This document shows, piece after piece, positions 43,601 to 53,539 of a DNA stretch of 64,000 bases. The first letter of the stretch is position 1; every line of letters begins with the position of its first letter. The stretch comes from Aquella oligotrophica (GTDB lineage: Bacteria; Pseudomonadota; Gammaproteobacteria; Burkholderiales; UBA11063). The DNA is taken from assembly GCF_002892535.1 (NCBI RefSeq), contig NZ_CP024847.1:2728001-2792000 (forward strand), given 5' to 3'. Made by a program: the position numbers and the translations under genes. The notes beneath the pieces were generated by a model. The model ran no database searches. It saw nothing but the letters and a program-made list of their open reading frames with translations, and was not told where the DNA came from.

Positions 43601-46600
43601 ATCAATCATATAGCCCAATCGTCCACGCTCAGCATCCAATTCCCGTACCAGATTGACCCGATCTGAGATATCATGGCAAACTCCGTACATTCTGAGGCAG
43701 ATTCCATTTTCCATAACCGGAAATCCTTTGACCCTCATCCACTTATAGTTACCCTGATAACTGACTGCTCTAACCTCAATATCAAAGGATAAACCACTAG
43801 CCACACTTTCCATAAACGATGAATTCACTTTATCACGATAGTAACCTTCTTCATAAAACCGACTAACATCGGCTTCATAGGAAGAAAGATAATCTAGTGG
43901 TGCCTCAAATAACTCATACATCGTCTTAGTCCAAAGCACTTCGCCACTAAGCAAATTAACTTCCCAGCCACCAATCAGCCCCATCTGTCCAGTCTGTTCA
44001 AGTAACTCTCGGCTAAACTTTAGTTTCTCATTAGCAATTACCAGCTCAGTAATATCTTTGGCAATCCCAAGATAACCATAAATTTCACCATTTTTATCAA
44101 AAAGAGCCGTTACACTTAATTCAACTTGTAACCGACTGCCATCTTTTCTGATATATGTCCACTGATTAGTATCTGCACCACCTAAACGCGAGCGATAAAC
44201 AAATACTTCAAATCCCGGAGCAATAGCAACATTAAATTCAGTAGACAGCCTATCTGCCATTGCCGCAACCTCTGCTGAATCATGAATAATTGCTGGAGTT
44301 TTTAAATTAATGACTTCGCTTGCCGAATAACCAAGCATCTCCTCAGCACCAGTATTAAAACTTTTAATGATCCCATTACAGTCGGTAGAAATTATTGATT
44401 GTTTAGCTGAATTGAGAATTGCATTTTGTAACCCGGACATCTGAATAATTTCATCCATTAATCGATGCTGTTCAGTCACATTGGTAAATGTACCAACTAC
44501 CCGGCGAACCACGCCATCCTGGTCTATAATTCCACAACCACGAACAATTAACCATAACGTCTGGCCATTTTTATGATGAAATCTTGCAGTTAACCGATAT
44601 GGAATCTTATCTGAAACAGCTAGGTGGCTTGCCTTAGTGACCATTTCAGCATCTTCAGTAAAAATAACCGTCTGCCATAGCCCAAGGTTATCATCCTTAA
44701 ACTCATACTCTTCATAACCGAACAAGATACGAACGTTTTCACTATAATATACCGCCCCAGTCTCAACATTCCAATCCCACCAGCCATCATTGACCGCATT
44801 TAAAATAGTTTGATATAACTGCTCATTCTGAGTAAACATCACTGCACTAGCATTTTGCTTCTCAAGTTCATGTTCAAGCATTACCTGATGGCTAATATCG
44901 CGAAAACTGGCATAACAAACTAATGGATTGCCCGAAGAAGCATCTCGCTGTATCCCTATTTTGGCGCTAACATGTAGTTTTGATCCATTATAAAGAAGCA
45001 AAATCAGCTTCTGATCATAAATATCACCAATTAACATTTGTTCAAACATTTCGGTTGAAGCGGCGTGACACTCTTCAGCACATAAGATGAAGATTGACTG
45101 ATTAATTAAATAGGTCTTATCCGGATAACCCAGAACATTAACTAGCGTATCATTACAATTAAGAATAAGGCGGTTCGAGTAATCAAAGGTTAAATATAGA
45201 TCTGGAGCATTTTCATAAAGCAACATGTATTGATGTCGGCTCTTATTTAACAGCTTCGTCCGTCGGTACACCAAGCGCTTAAGGTTACGGTTACTCTGAT
45301 TAATCGTATAAACTAGAACAATCAACAATGAAGAAAGCACACTGACTAATAAGCCAAAAACCAGAAATAGCAATGGCTGAAAACTCATCGGATGCTCATT
45401 AATATATTGCTGGCTTGGCCAACTATCGATCTTCATTACTGCGCCATTAACTGGATATGCAGAAGTAGTTAAATGATTAAGAAAATTATTTACCGGATCA
45501 GTTGTCTTTATTTGCTTAAAAAGCAGTTGATTATCTATAAATATTTTAAAATTAAGCTGCCCTAATCCACTATCATTATCAATAACTCGCTGCAAAATTT
45601 TGTCTATTTTTAGTAGTGCCAGCTGCTGGATTTTACCTTTATAATTTAAACACCAATAATAGGTATTGTGAAATAGAATTGTATCCAAACTAGCATTAGC
45701 TGATAAGCCAGTTATGCCTCTGCAACTGCTTTCGATCTGTGCCAATTGCTCTGAATCAAAAGGTGTCACGCTATTTTTTATATGACTAACACCAATATTA
45801 TCAACGACTTTCAGCAAAACTAGCTCATTAAAATTATTCAAATAACTTTGGCTATCAGTTTCCCATAAAGCATTGTTAAAACTATCCACAGCCAAACGCC
45901 GATAAAATCGTTCAAGGGCAAGAACATCAGCTTTAAACTCGTTAGCAAGATTGGTAACTAAAATCTGATTATTGCGAAGTAAACTATCAGCATAAAATTT
46001 ATGCGCACTGAGAATTAGTAACTGCCATTGAAAAATTACAAAAGTAACCAAAACTGCAAAGAAAGAGAGTGCTGATGCATATATTTTTATTGCCTTAAAA
46101 CGAATAATTTCTCGATAGATAAATAAAAATTGGGTCGTAGCAAGTAAAAAAATACCTATAGCGGTATGAATTGCAATACCAATTGAACTAACCCAAGAGT
46201 AAAGAGATGGGAGATGAAAAGCATAACCAACCATTGCAAGCGAGCTTAGAATAAAAGCAATTGCGATTAAAAGCAGCTGGATAAATAACATAATCGTCCG
46301 GTAGGAACGAACTACATTAAAAATTAGCGCTAGATTTAGAACAATAAAAGAGATGGCTGTAGTTGGGGACATTCGTCCAGGTAAAAATGCTACTTTGTTA
46401 AGATAGATCTGAAGCACAACAGAATCAATTCCAAAGTTAATACCAAACAGATACTCGGATAAAGTAAGAATATTAATTATACCTGAAAGATAACATGAAA
46501 ACAAAAACCAGCGATGCCTACCCAAGCGAAGTGTAATTGCAACTCCGCTTAAAAAAAAGCATAATGCAGTGTTAAACTGCATCGGAGAGTAACTGGGTAA

Positions 46601-46720
46601 AATATGAACAATTTGGCTACTCTGGATACACCAGCCAAACATTACAAATAAACCAAGAGACATGATAATTAAAGCCAGAATCTGAATAATTAGTTTAAAT
46701 CCGCCAGTTATATTTTTCAT
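40655..46720 (-). CDS. Giant membrane hybrid histidine kinase with six PAS domains, two receivers and HPt
   Basis: About 2021 residues from ATG 46720 (preceded by GAGAGTGG; a TTG four codons upstream is also in frame). The N-terminus has about seven membrane segments (residues 10-230) with the recurring [12 protein letters not shown] motif, then an extracytoplasmic region (about 235-445) and one more helix (about 450-473). Six PAS domains follow (about 500-1275), then HisKA with H1308, HATPase_c ([10 protein letters not shown]), receivers with D1597 and D1740, and HPt with H1879 ([10 protein letters not shown]). It is a full multi-step phosphorelay in one chain. It lies 14 bases after the GGDEF-EAL gene and overlaps the next kinase. 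Confidence 0.93.
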   Translation of the reverse strand: MKNITGGFKLIIQILALIIMSLGLFVMFGWCIQSSQIVHILPSYSPMQFNTALCFFLSGVAITLRLGRHRWFLFSCYLSGIINILTLSEYLFGINFGIDSVVLQIYLNKVAFLPGRMSPTTAISFIVLNLALIFNVVRSYRTIMLFIQLLLIAIAFILSSLAMVGYAFHLPSLYSWVSSIGIAIHTAIGIFLLATTQFLFIYREIIRFKAIKIYASALSFFAVLVTFVIFQWQLLILSAHKFYADSLLRNNQILVTNLANEFKADVLALERFYRRLAVDSFNNALWETDSQSYLNNFNELVLLKVVDNIGVSHIKNSVTPFDSEQLAQIESSCRGITGLSANASLDTILFHNTYYWCLNYKGKIQQLALLKIDKILQRVIDNDSGLGQLNFKIFIDNQLLFKQIKTTDPVNNFLNHLTTSAYPVNGAVMKIDSWPSQQYINEHPMSFQPLLFLVFGLLVSVLSSLLIVLVYTINQSNRNLKRLVYRRTKLLNKSRHQYMLLYENAPDLYLTFDYSNRLILNCNDTLVNVLGYPDKTYLINQSIFILCAEECHAASTEMFEQMLIGDIYDQKLILLLYNGSKLHVSAKIGIQRDASSGNPLVCYASFRDISHQVMLEHELEKQNASAVMFTQNEQLYQTILNAVNDGWWDWNVETGAVYYSENVRILFGYEEYEFKDDNLGLWQTVIFTEDAEMVTKASHLAVSDKIPYRLTARFHHKNGQTLWLIVRGCGIIDQDGVVRRVVGTFTNVTEQHRLMDEIIQMSGLQNAILNSAKQSIISTDCNGIIKSFNTGAEEMLGYSASEVINLKTPAIIHDSAEVAAMADRLSTEFNVAIAPGFEVFVYRSRLGGADTNQWTYIRKDGSRLQVELSVTALFDKNGEIYGYLGIAKDITELVIANEKLKFSRELLEQTGQMGLIGGWEVNLLSGEVLWTKTMYELFEAPLDYLSSYEADVSRFYEEGYYRDKVNSSFMESVASGLSFDIEVRAVSYQGNYKWMRVKGFPVMENGICLRMYGVCHDISDRVNLVRELDAERGRLGYMIDGTGLGTWEWNIQTGATIFNKKWAETIGYTLEELAPTDINTSTKCMHPDDKIRRNQLLQEHFTGKSEFYACEIRMRHRDGYWVWVLDRGKVTTWTNDGKPELMYGTHQEISNYKILQNELQKTAEKFQNLFELSPVGIAMNDFATGAFLEANNSLLNSIGYTLEEIKQSDYWDITPSEYQEQEQIQLESLKATRLYGPYRKEYIRKDGSCYPVLLNGILTTDHTGREVIWSVVVDISQQVEYEANLIAARKAAEEASIAKSNFVANMSHEIRTPMNAVIGLSQLLTDTSLNHIQKDYVNKIINSSQLLLGIINDILDYSKIEAGKLMLEKVRFNLDEVLNQLIIIFIANNRSPENLEFFIHVDNNVPQNLFGDKLRIAQVLTNLLSNAVKFTPEGKIELTISLLSINPPEKTVSLLVSMKDTGIGIAEEQQQSLFKPFSQSDSSITRKYGGTGLGLVISNQILRVMGSELNLESVSGIGSKFSFNLNLPYEDVPEEGGLTKIRGKRVLIVDDEPITRNILRNILEGLSQNVSEAQSAEEALTMILSDKDSGFDFVIMDWKMSGMNGLTAIRKLKLMAKEGVLGRTAPTILLVSAYSKHEIALTKEDDVALLTKPVTRGMLINALQLSINSTLQEMPEAKPQLVSLLGKNILLVEDNLINQEVASLMLNKIGATVMIANNGLEAVNMVTNNNSAKIDLILMDLQMPVMSGYEAATIIHQQLPNLPIIALTATVMSEDIKLMLNSGMCDHIAKPIETNKLYLTVAKWLKVDLGVEAEMSEKQIQQYVDFIIDLEYIKTVVNGDLEKALKLFGQFSIQLDEAMLLLASSIEKHSQSQICNLLHSLKGAAGNLGLNPLFTLFSSLEEETKSDSGFSQTNYESLNKLITQFNFELNKLQNSLYAEYGGLNTFSTNTDSILEILDKVMQVISVNEIVENDDLKQLDFMAKGSFVEGLIHQFIRLIENFAFDAAVNLGNEIKKSLVENK

Positions 46721-46734
46721 AACCACTCTCAATA

Positions 46735-48093
46735 TTAACTCTGACTATATTTTTCCATGTGCAGTTGACAGGCATCTATAAAGGCTAGCGTTTGCCCAAG
46801 TATATATCCCTGAAAATATTTATAACCTATTCCCTGTAATATCCGTAGCTGTTCAAGAGTTTCAATCCCTTCAGCTACCAAATCAATATTCATTTTTCTG
46901 GCATAAAAGCTGATAGCTTCAAAAATTGCCAGACTATTTTCATAATTATCATGCCGAGGATTTAATGCTCGGGCAAAAGACATATCCAACTTTACTGTAT
47001 CAAAACGACATTCCATGAGGCGCTGTAAAGAGGAATATGCAACCCCAAAATCATCTAATGCCAACCTGATACCAAATTGGTGGACTTTTTCGATTAATTG
47101 TCTGAAGAAATGAGAGTTTTTGGCATCATCAGGCATAAGCTGATTTTCAGTAATTTCAAATTCCAGCTGTACATTTTGAAAAAGCTCTTTATTTATAACA
47201 TAAACTTTTAATAGCTCATCAACATGTAGTAAAAAATTCTCGACTGACAAGGCTAGATTTATTGATATTTTTAATTGGGTAGTTGAAAGCAAATGAGACC
47301 AGCATTCATTCTGAAGAAGAAGAATAACCTTGTCTAGCATCAACTGGTTTAGTTTACTACTGAAGCCATTTTCCATAATATAGTCAATAAACATGTCTGG
47401 ATTAAGTATATTACCATCGAGATCAAGTCGAACCAACACCTCATAACCAATAATCTGATTTATATCAGTTCCAACAGGCTGCAATACAATAAAAAAACGG
47501 TCTTCATCAAAGAGTTTCTGAATTGCTGCCGGAAAATCAAGTTTATTATATGATAACTCACTATGCACTGGATCAAATTTAATTAGATTTATTTTTGCTC
47601 TTTTGGCAAAATTGATACTGCTTGCCAGGGAGGAGTAAAGATTATTTACATTAAATGACAGATTTAGATTAAGCAGATAAGCAAGGCGAACACTACATTC
47701 AAGGATATTGCCATTTACATGATATGGAGTAGACAGTGTTTCATAAAGCCGCTCGAGTAATTCCAAATCTACATTATCACTTACAAGTATCATAAATTCA
47801 TCACCATTCATCCGGATTAGCACCTGCTGATGATTAAAAAATTCACGAATCCTCATACATAATGAGATTAAAATTGAATCTCCTGCTTGCAAAGAGTAGA
47901 AATTATTTATCTTGGCAAATTGATTAATATTTATCAAAATTGCATTTAATGGCTTTCCAAGACTAAGCGTACTAGTCACAAACTCATCAAGCATCTCCTG
48001 ATAGAATGCACGATTATAAGATTGAGTCAACTCATCATAAATACCCGATGAATGAAGATTATTCTGCTTCCCTGAAATAGAATCTGCTTTCAT
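46735..48093 (-). CDS. GGDEF-EAL protein, probable c-di-GMP phosphodiesterase with inactive GGDEF
   Basis: 452 residues, no membrane segment. The GGDEF domain is degenerate: NGDEF at 96-100, and the metal Asp of the usual DIDxF is replaced (LININQF). The EAL domain keeps the catalytic set: E218 (in EVLVR), N289, the EFEITE acid, D347-D348 (DDFG), K368 (VKLD) and E408 (AEGIE), plus Q428. I predict hydrolysis of c-di-GMP to pGpG, possibly activated by GTP or c-di-GMP at the GGDEF. Its ATG overlaps the HlyD-like stop by four bases (ATGA), so the two are coupled. Confidence 0.93.
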   Translation of the reverse strand: MKADSISGKQNNLHSSGIYDELTQSYNRAFYQEMLDEFVTSTLSLGKPLNAILININQFAKINNFYSLQAGDSILISLCMRIREFFNHQQVLIRMNGDEFMILVSDNVDLELLERLYETLSTPYHVNGNILECSVRLAYLLNLNLSFNVNNLYSSLASSINFAKRAKINLIKFDPVHSELSYNKLDFPAAIQKLFDEDRFFIVLQPVGTDINQIIGYEVLVRLDLDGNILNPDMFIDYIMENGFSSKLNQLMLDKVILLLQNECWSHLLSTTQLKISINLALSVENFLLHVDELLKVYVINKELFQNVQLEFEITENQLMPDDAKNSHFFRQLIEKVHQFGIRLALDDFGVAYSSLQRLMECRFDTVKLDMSFARALNPRHDNYENSLAIFEAISFYARKMNIDLVAEGIETLEQLRILQGIGYKYFQGYILGQTLAFIDACQLHMEKYSQS

Positions 48094-49115
48094 AATAAAA
48101 CTTCCACCTCAATACCATTTACTTTATACGAATCAGGAAACCCACTTTCAGGCTTAATCACAATTACCGGTTTCCTTTCATTTTGACTACCAACCAAATC
48201 AACACCTTTATATAATTTATCGGTAAAACTGGGGATATTCTCGATAATTCCGCTAGCAATGCCTTTATTTGGCAAAATCAACCTGACTCTAGCACCTGCA
48301 TGCACCCTTGCTAAATATTTAGCATCGACAAACGCTAATACTCTAAATTGATCCTGACTTGAAATCACCAAAATATTCTTGTCTTTCGCAACAAACTCTC
48401 CACTATGAACTGCAATTTCCTTAATCGTACCATTAGTTGGCGCAACTAGATTTAATAATTCATTTTGTTTATTTTTATCTATCATTTCCAGTTCAATTTT
48501 GCGAATATCATCATCAAATACCTGAGCCTTATTTACCTCAAAATCAAGTTTGGCTTGAGTGATTCTTGCCAAAATCATTTTATATTGCTGTTCAGCATTC
48601 AAGTATAGCTGCCTGGCATCGTGCAGCTGCAATAAAGTAACAATGCCCTGTTTCTGATAAACCAACAAATTATCATAATAGCTCTTACTGGTTTTTATCT
48701 GCCCTAATGCCTGCTTCTTTAACTCTTCAAGCTCAGCTATTTCTGGATTTTGATAAGCATTTTTCTGTTGTAAAAGAGTTTCCATCTGGCGGCTTAGGGT
48801 AGTAATCTGACTTTCAAGAACTGGTGATTTTAGTTTAACCAAATTCATGTTTATTTTGACCTTATCACCCTGAAGATAATTGATTGATTCGACATAACCA
48901 TCGATAGGAGCATTGATATTAAATTCCTCCGCTACTACAACTCCTTTTGCATGCGGATAGAAATTGTCATAAACAATTTTGCCAACAAGATAAATCATTG
49001 GTAATAATAAAAAAACAGCAAGTAAGTACCACTGTAATCGTGGAATCAACTTCTTGCCAAGTCCATACTCGGCTTTACTATTTGGATTGCGATTAACCTG
49101 TTTCAATTTGAACAA
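48090..49115 (-). CDS. HlyD-family membrane fusion-like protein, polysaccharide type
   Basis: 341 residues. One membrane anchor at about 29-51 (LQWYLLAVFLLLPMIYLVGK), then a lipoyl-like half (EFNINAPIDGYVESINYLQGDKV, quoted in part), a coiled-coil hairpin (about 100-210), a second lipoyl-like half (LVAPTNGTIKEIAVHSGEFV) and a beta-barrel portion. The architecture matches the periplasmic part of Alg44-type proteins that sit beside family 2 glycosyltransferases, but there is no PilZ domain. It lies 4 bases after the glycosyltransferase gene, as in alginate-like synthases. It may couple polymer extension to passage through the periplasm. Confidence 0.85.
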   Translation of the reverse strand: MFKLKQVNRNPNSKAEYGLGKKLIPRLQWYLLAVFLLLPMIYLVGKIVYDNFYPHAKGVVVAEEFNINAPIDGYVESINYLQGDKVKINMNLVKLKSPVLESQITTLSRQMETLLQQKNAYQNPEIAELEELKKQALGQIKTSKSYYDNLLVYQKQGIVTLLQLHDARQLYLNAEQQYKMILARITQAKLDFEVNKAQVFDDDIRKIELEMIDKNKQNELLNLVAPTNGTIKEIAVHSGEFVAKDKNILVISSQDQFRVLAFVDAKYLARVHAGARVRLILPNKGIASGIIENIPSFTDKLYKGVDLVGSQNERKPVIVIKPESGFPDSYKVNGIEVEVLL

Positions 49116-49119
49116 AAAA

Positions 49120-50442
49120 TCACTCCCTATTTTTAAGAACCCACCACGGAGCCATAGAACTATAGCGATGGCTATTTAAGGTTATCTCATAGATAATTGC
49201 TATAGCAGTCCATATTCTCATTATGAACTGATAGATTGGCATCAAGAATAAATATGGAATCGTCAAAAAATCTCTACGTTTCCGTTCTGAAACCATTGTA
49301 ATAAATATCACAAAATTTAGAAATGTAATTAATAAATAATAGAAATAGGTTAACAGTAATAAGGTTAGCACAAAATTTAACTGAAAGTTAAATAATATAT
49401 AAGGAATATAGACTAGTATCGACAAGGGTACTACCAAATTAAATAACAACCCTCCCCACATCAAAAGAAATGATGTAGTAAACCGCATAAAGGATGAAGT
49501 AAGCCTCCCCCTGTAACGTTTAAGCCAAACATAGAACATATCGCCATCCCAACGTAATCGCTGCCGGAACAAAACACGCCAGCTTTCTGGGGCATCTGTA
49601 TGGCTAACCAACCGTGAAGAGTGAAGAAGTCGCAATTTATGATAACGCGAAAACATCGACTGAATCCGAATAGTCAAATCAAGATCTTCTCCCGAACCAG
49701 TACGCCATCCCCCCATCTGTTTAAGCATTGTTTTACGAAAAAAACCAAATGCACCTGAAATTATATTCAAGCTATTTAATTCAGACAAGCCCTGTCTGGC
49801 AAGATTTATTCCAAGTAGATACTCAAGATTTTGCAGATTGGTCACAAGATTCTTACTGGCATTTCTTACTCTTACTGCACCACTTAGCGCAACAACACTT
49901 TGCTCAACAAACATCTGTGCTGCGACCTGTATCGATGTGTTATCACAGGAGGTCTCACCATCGAGAACCATAATAATTTCGCCTTTTGCCAATTGCAATC
50001 CCAAATTCAATGATGAAACCTTTCCTCCTCGAATATATTTAGGAATGACCCTAATTTCACGATTAGGAACATTTCCATAACTTTTAGCAATTGCTAATGC
50101 TGCAGCATAAGTATGCTGATTTTGTTTAGAGCCATCAACAATTACAAGAATTTCAATATTACCAGAGTAGATCTGTTCAACCAGAGAACGAATTGATAAA
50201 ATCACCCCAGTACCCTCGCTGTAGCATGGAATAATACAGCTAATCGTTGGATAATACAATGGATAATTTGGACATCGACTAAAGCTTGCTAATAAAAATT
50301 GACGTAAAATTGTCAAAATAATTATCAGATAATAGGGTAGTTCAATAAGTAAGACAATTGTAAATAGCCCCATCAAAAATTGATAACGCCCAAGTTCCAA
50401 GATGGCTGTTGATATTACTATCAAATAAGAATGAAAATCCAT
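49120..50442 (-). CDS. Membrane-bound family 2 glycosyltransferase (processive, BcsA/Alg8-like)
   Basis: 440 residues. Two membrane segments at the N-terminus (about 5-50), a cytoplasmic GT-A domain, then about four segments in 310-425. Catalytic motifs are D103 (IVDGS), D161-G-E (MVLDGETSCD), GED at 251-253 and Q(R)LRW at 294-298. These make it a processive synthase of the cellulose/chitin/PNAG/alginate class. It lacks a PilZ domain. The sugar used cannot be told from the sequence. Its start overlaps the stop of the TackOD1 gene by one base, and the HlyD-like gene follows after 4 bases. Confidence 0.9.
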   Translation of the reverse strand: MDFHSYLIVISTAILELGRYQFLMGLFTIVLLIELPYYLIIILTILRQFLLASFSRCPNYPLYYPTISCIIPCYSEGTGVILSIRSLVEQIYSGNIEILVIVDGSKQNQHTYAAALAIAKSYGNVPNREIRVIPKYIRGGKVSSLNLGLQLAKGEIIMVLDGETSCDNTSIQVAAQMFVEQSVVALSGAVRVRNASKNLVTNLQNLEYLLGINLARQGLSELNSLNIISGAFGFFRKTMLKQMGGWRTGSGEDLDLTIRIQSMFSRYHKLRLLHSSRLVSHTDAPESWRVLFRQRLRWDGDMFYVWLKRYRGRLTSSFMRFTTSFLLMWGGLLFNLVVPLSILVYIPYILFNFQLNFVLTLLLLTYFYYLLITFLNFVIFITMVSERKRRDFLTIPYLFLMPIYQFIMRIWTAIAIIYEITLNSHRYSSMAPWWVLKNRE

Positions 50443-51737
50443 TATTTAAACCATAACTCACGGAAATCTAAATTAACTATTTGATCTGCAGCATAGGCAT
50501 TTAGTTTAGGCTCTTTCTCGGCATTACTAAACGTGGTCATTATGGATTTCATTAATTTCTCTTTGATTATATTTCCATCAATAACGGAAGATTTAGGAAA
50601 AAGAAAGAGAACTGTACCTAATCCAGAATTACAATATAAATCGGTAGTCCGTAGGGTCATTTTAAATGTTTGAGACAATTTACGGAAATCTAAGTCATCA
50701 TTTTTTAAATCCAGCTCTAGAACAAGCATATTAAAATGTTCATCTGAATGCCGTTTATACAGACGAATTAACCATTCCAGCATTTGTAAAAAATAATCCT
50801 TGTGCGCATAATTTAACTTATCAAATAAATATAAAGTTTCACCTTTTATATAGCTCAAAAATTTACTGTCATTACCAATTTTTATCTGGTAAGCATGATA
50901 AGTATGTTTTGGTAATTTGTTAATATCATTAGCCAAATGCCCACAGCTTATACATAATGCAGAACTATTACCTTCAATAAAAATCTCCTGACAATTCAAA
51001 CATCTTGAGCTTTCCAGCGGATGATCATAATCATCACCGATCAGTTTCAGCTTAGTCCGACAATTATTACAGCGTAAACCCTCTGGTACAATAAACTCAA
51101 TTTCATTAGCAACATAGCCACATTTAAAGCAATGGACAAATTTACTTTCAATAATATTGCTACTATTACAATGGGGACAGTTTTCTGAAAACTTCAATAA
51201 TTCAGACTGACAAAGACTACAACAGAAACAGTTATCGATATATTTTTTATCAGTAATTAAATTTAACTCTATCAACTCATTAATGATACTGTTAATTACG
51301 CCATAATCAATTTGGAAAAGTTGCTGAAGAAGATAAGTATATAATTGTGCCCCAAAAACCCCGGGTAATGGTATTAATGCTTCCGAAGGATAAAGAAACA
51401 GGTATTTTAAAGCCCGATGATACGTGTCATCGAGCTTTAAATCATCAAGCTGCTGATAGCGAACAAGAAGACTTTTAATTTCAGTAAAAAAATTTGCTGT
51501 GGCAGCAAATTCGAGATTGGCATAAATGGATTTACCGTTAATACTAACTACTGGTTTCAACCAACCCAAATCAGCCCGTAACCTAGTCACCAGCTTACCC
51601 AGCTGAATCTCAGCCCCATCAATCAAAATAAAATCATAATCTTCAATTTTATCTGGCAATGTATCTGCTAAACACTGCCGAACATTTAACTCAGGATGTT
51701 CAATTACAATACTACCAACAACAAGCACCTTAAACAT
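50442..51737 (-). CDS. TackOD1-type metal-binding protein with degenerate GGDEF-like C-terminus
   Basis: 431 residues. The first 110 look like a receiver-type fold (FKVLVVGSIVIEH, DYDFILIDG). The middle has six CxxC pairs (C173/C176, C187/C190, C203/C206, C223/C226, C246/C249, C262/C265) with HCFKCGYVANEIEF, LRCNNCRTKLKLIGDDYDHP and CLNCQ, matching the TackOD1 zinc-ribbon domain described by Makarova and colleagues. The C-terminus (about 335-390) resembles a GGDEF fold in which GGDEF has become GLGTV, while R363xxD366 sits exactly five residues before it. That I-site could bind c-di-GMP. The domain family call is from recalled motifs. Confidence 0.8.
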   Translation of the reverse strand: MFKVLVVGSIVIEHPELNVRQCLADTLPDKIEDYDFILIDGAEIQLGKLVTRLRADLGWLKPVVSINGKSIYANLEFAATANFFTEIKSLLVRYQQLDDLKLDDTYHRALKYLFLYPSEALIPLPGVFGAQLYTYLLQQLFQIDYGVINSIINELIELNLITDKKYIDNCFCCSLCQSELLKFSENCPHCNSSNIIESKFVHCFKCGYVANEIEFIVPEGLRCNNCRTKLKLIGDDYDHPLESSRCLNCQEIFIEGNSSALCISCGHLANDINKLPKHTYHAYQIKIGNDSKFLSYIKGETLYLFDKLNYAHKDYFLQMLEWLIRLYKRHSDEHFNMLVLELDLKNDDLDFRKLSQTFKMTLRTTDLYCNSGLGTVLFLFPKSSVIDGNIIKEKLMKSIMTTFSNAEKEPKLNAYAADQIVNLDFRELWFK

Positions 51738-51789
51738 GATTTAAAAAAACTCCTGTAGTAAATAAGCTGGCAATTATATGCTTTACGAC

Positions 51790-52401
51790 TCAATACCTTT
51801 CCCAACTTTCAACTTCTTTATCCCGGCTAAAAACATTTATTAGCAAATTAACCAGCAAAACCAACCAAAGTACTGGATCAAGCAAATAATCCCAAAGATT
51901 ATTTGAAGATTGCAGATGTAGATAAAACCCAAATAAAGCCACAACCAGCACTAATCCCAGCCGACGATTAGTTAACATTAACCCAAGGCTTAGAATAAAG
52001 ATTATCCATAACATCAACCATGGTAAATAGCCATATGAATAAAAATCAATTTTAAAGAAACCAAAAGTAGATAAATATAATAGAAGCCCAACTATGGAAA
52101 TAGCCACTTTTTCTACACTGTTTAATACAGGTGCTTTGCTATCACTAACATCAAACTGGTTAAAGATAATTAATATCAGTAGAACCCCGCTCGCAGTGCT
52201 AACATCACCGATTACCCCCCGCACCAACTCAACCAGCGAACTACCACGGAATAAAGGAATAAAATTAACCCCTAGAGTTAGAAGTATAAACAATAATGAA
52301 CTAAAAAACAATGACCTTTTAGGAAGCTGAGACAAATATACCAGCAATAAAGATAATGCCATGGTATAAATAATTTGCTGGAAAAAATCAATGCTTAGCA
52401 T
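51790..52401 (-). CDS. Unknown polytopic membrane protein of the exopolysaccharide operon
   Basis: About 203 residues from ATG 52401, which follows AGAGATTAATC; ATG 52416 is also in frame but has a poor ribosome binding site. About seven hydrophobic segments cover most of the chain, for example IIYTMALSLLLVYL, LFFSSLLFILLTLGVNF, GVLLILIIFNQF, AISIVGLLLYLSTFGFF and LWLVLLVNLLINVF. I recognise no family. Its start overlaps the sialidase-like gene's end by 14 bases, and it is followed 52 bases later by the TackOD1 gene. A role as a polymer export or acyl-transfer partner would be guesswork. Confidence 0.75.
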   Translation of the reverse strand: MLSIDFFQQIIYTMALSLLLVYLSQLPKRSLFFSSLLFILLTLGVNFIPLFRGSSLVELVRGVIGDVSTASGVLLILIIFNQFDVSDSKAPVLNSVEKVAISIVGLLLYLSTFGFFKIDFYSYGYLPWLMLWIIFILSLGLMLTNRRLGLVLVVALFGFYLHLQSSNNLWDYLLDPVLWLVLLVNLLINVFSRDKEVESWERY

Positions 52402-53539
52402 GATTAATCTCTTCATTAAGCCAGTTACGGTTAAACCTTACATGTTTAATGTTCTGACGATTGTTGGTATATAAAATATCAATCAGATTACCATTAACCT
52501 GAATTGATGGATACGAAAACTCTTCACCTGGCTTATCTTCAAGCTGATAAACTGGGTGCCATTCGGTTCCATTATATGAAATAGCTAGCCATAAATGAGC
52601 GCGACTAATATCATTATAAACCATTAGCATCCGACCATCATTCAAACTGACAGCTGCTATTGAGGCATCTGGATTGGTTAGATTAGTTGGCTCAGGATCA
52701 GACCAATGCATGCCTCCATCAGTAGTTTGTGAAGTATATAAAATCCTTGATTCACTATCATTTGCACTATTACGGAAGAATGTCCAAGCATTTAAACTAC
52801 CCACTGGAACCAAACTCGGTTGTAGCATTTTGTTTTTATTGGTAATTCGGATTTGCTGAATAAAGTTACCATCAGCATCAAACCTTAATAATTCAGGATA
52901 TTTGCGGATAAATTCATGATAAACAGGCAAATAGAACCCGCCATCAGATAATCCGATCGCAGAAGTCCGAACAAGCGTACTTATATTAAAAAATGGGCTA
53001 ATAACGATACGTTCAGGTGATGTCCAATGTAACCCATTATCTTGTGACTGCAAGTGATTTAGTGCACTTCCAGACCAACCACCGATACTCACGGATACAA
53101 CAAAAAGATGTAAAACTCCATTAGCTGCACGATAAATAACCGGATTACCAACTTTGATCACATAACGATGATTCGCTTTGGCAATCATTTGTGGATCAAC
53201 CAATGAAGTTGCCATATCCCATTTGCCATTATGGTAAGTAGAATGCCAAATCTTAACATCTGGCTGCCCCTCTTTGGTACCAGCAAACCAGAAAGCGAGG
53301 AGGTCATCATTTGCAAGCATAGTAAAAGAAGAACTGTGTGCAGCAGGTAAATATAGAGGCTGTGGAATTATTGCAGACTCAAAAAGTAAGGCTCTGCTTG
53401 ACATTGACCTCACCGGAGAAGTTGATTCTATAATAAATCTAGGTTTTGCAATCATATCATGCTGCCGCTTCTGATAAAGCAAAAACCCAACCAGAAACAA
53501 TGCTATAATGCCAACAACCTTACCGAACTTATTTTTCAT
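52388..53539 (-). CDS. Membrane-anchored BNR-repeat, sialidase-like protein
   Basis: 383 residues with a single N-terminal anchor (about 8-22). The rest is a six-bladed-propeller type sequence with Asp-box motifs: SQDNGLHWTSPE, TTDGGMHWSDPE and SYNGTEWHP. In this family (GH33-like exo-alpha-sialidase or related BNR proteins) the propeller often carries hydrolase activity, but I did not confirm the arginine triad, so substrate and activity are not proven. Its ATG overlaps the stop of the Gfo/Idh/MocA gene (TAATG). In the operon it could trim or bind the exported polysaccharide on the periplasmic side. Confidence 0.8.
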   Translation of the reverse strand: MKNKFGKVVGIIALFLVGFLLYQKRQHDMIAKPRFIIESTSPVRSMSSRALLFESAIIPQPLYLPAAHSSSFTMLANDDLLAFWFAGTKEGQPDVKIWHSTYHNGKWDMATSLVDPQMIAKANHRYVIKVGNPVIYRAANGVLHLFVVSVSIGGWSGSALNHLQSQDNGLHWTSPERIVISPFFNISTLVRTSAIGLSDGGFYLPVYHEFIRKYPELLRFDADGNFIQQIRITNKNKMLQPSLVPVGSLNAWTFFRNSANDSESRILYTSQTTDGGMHWSDPEPTNLTNPDASIAAVSLNDGRMLMVYNDISRAHLWLAISYNGTEWHPVYQLEDKPGEEFSYPSIQVNGNLIDILYTNNRQNIKHVRFNRNWLNEEINHAKH

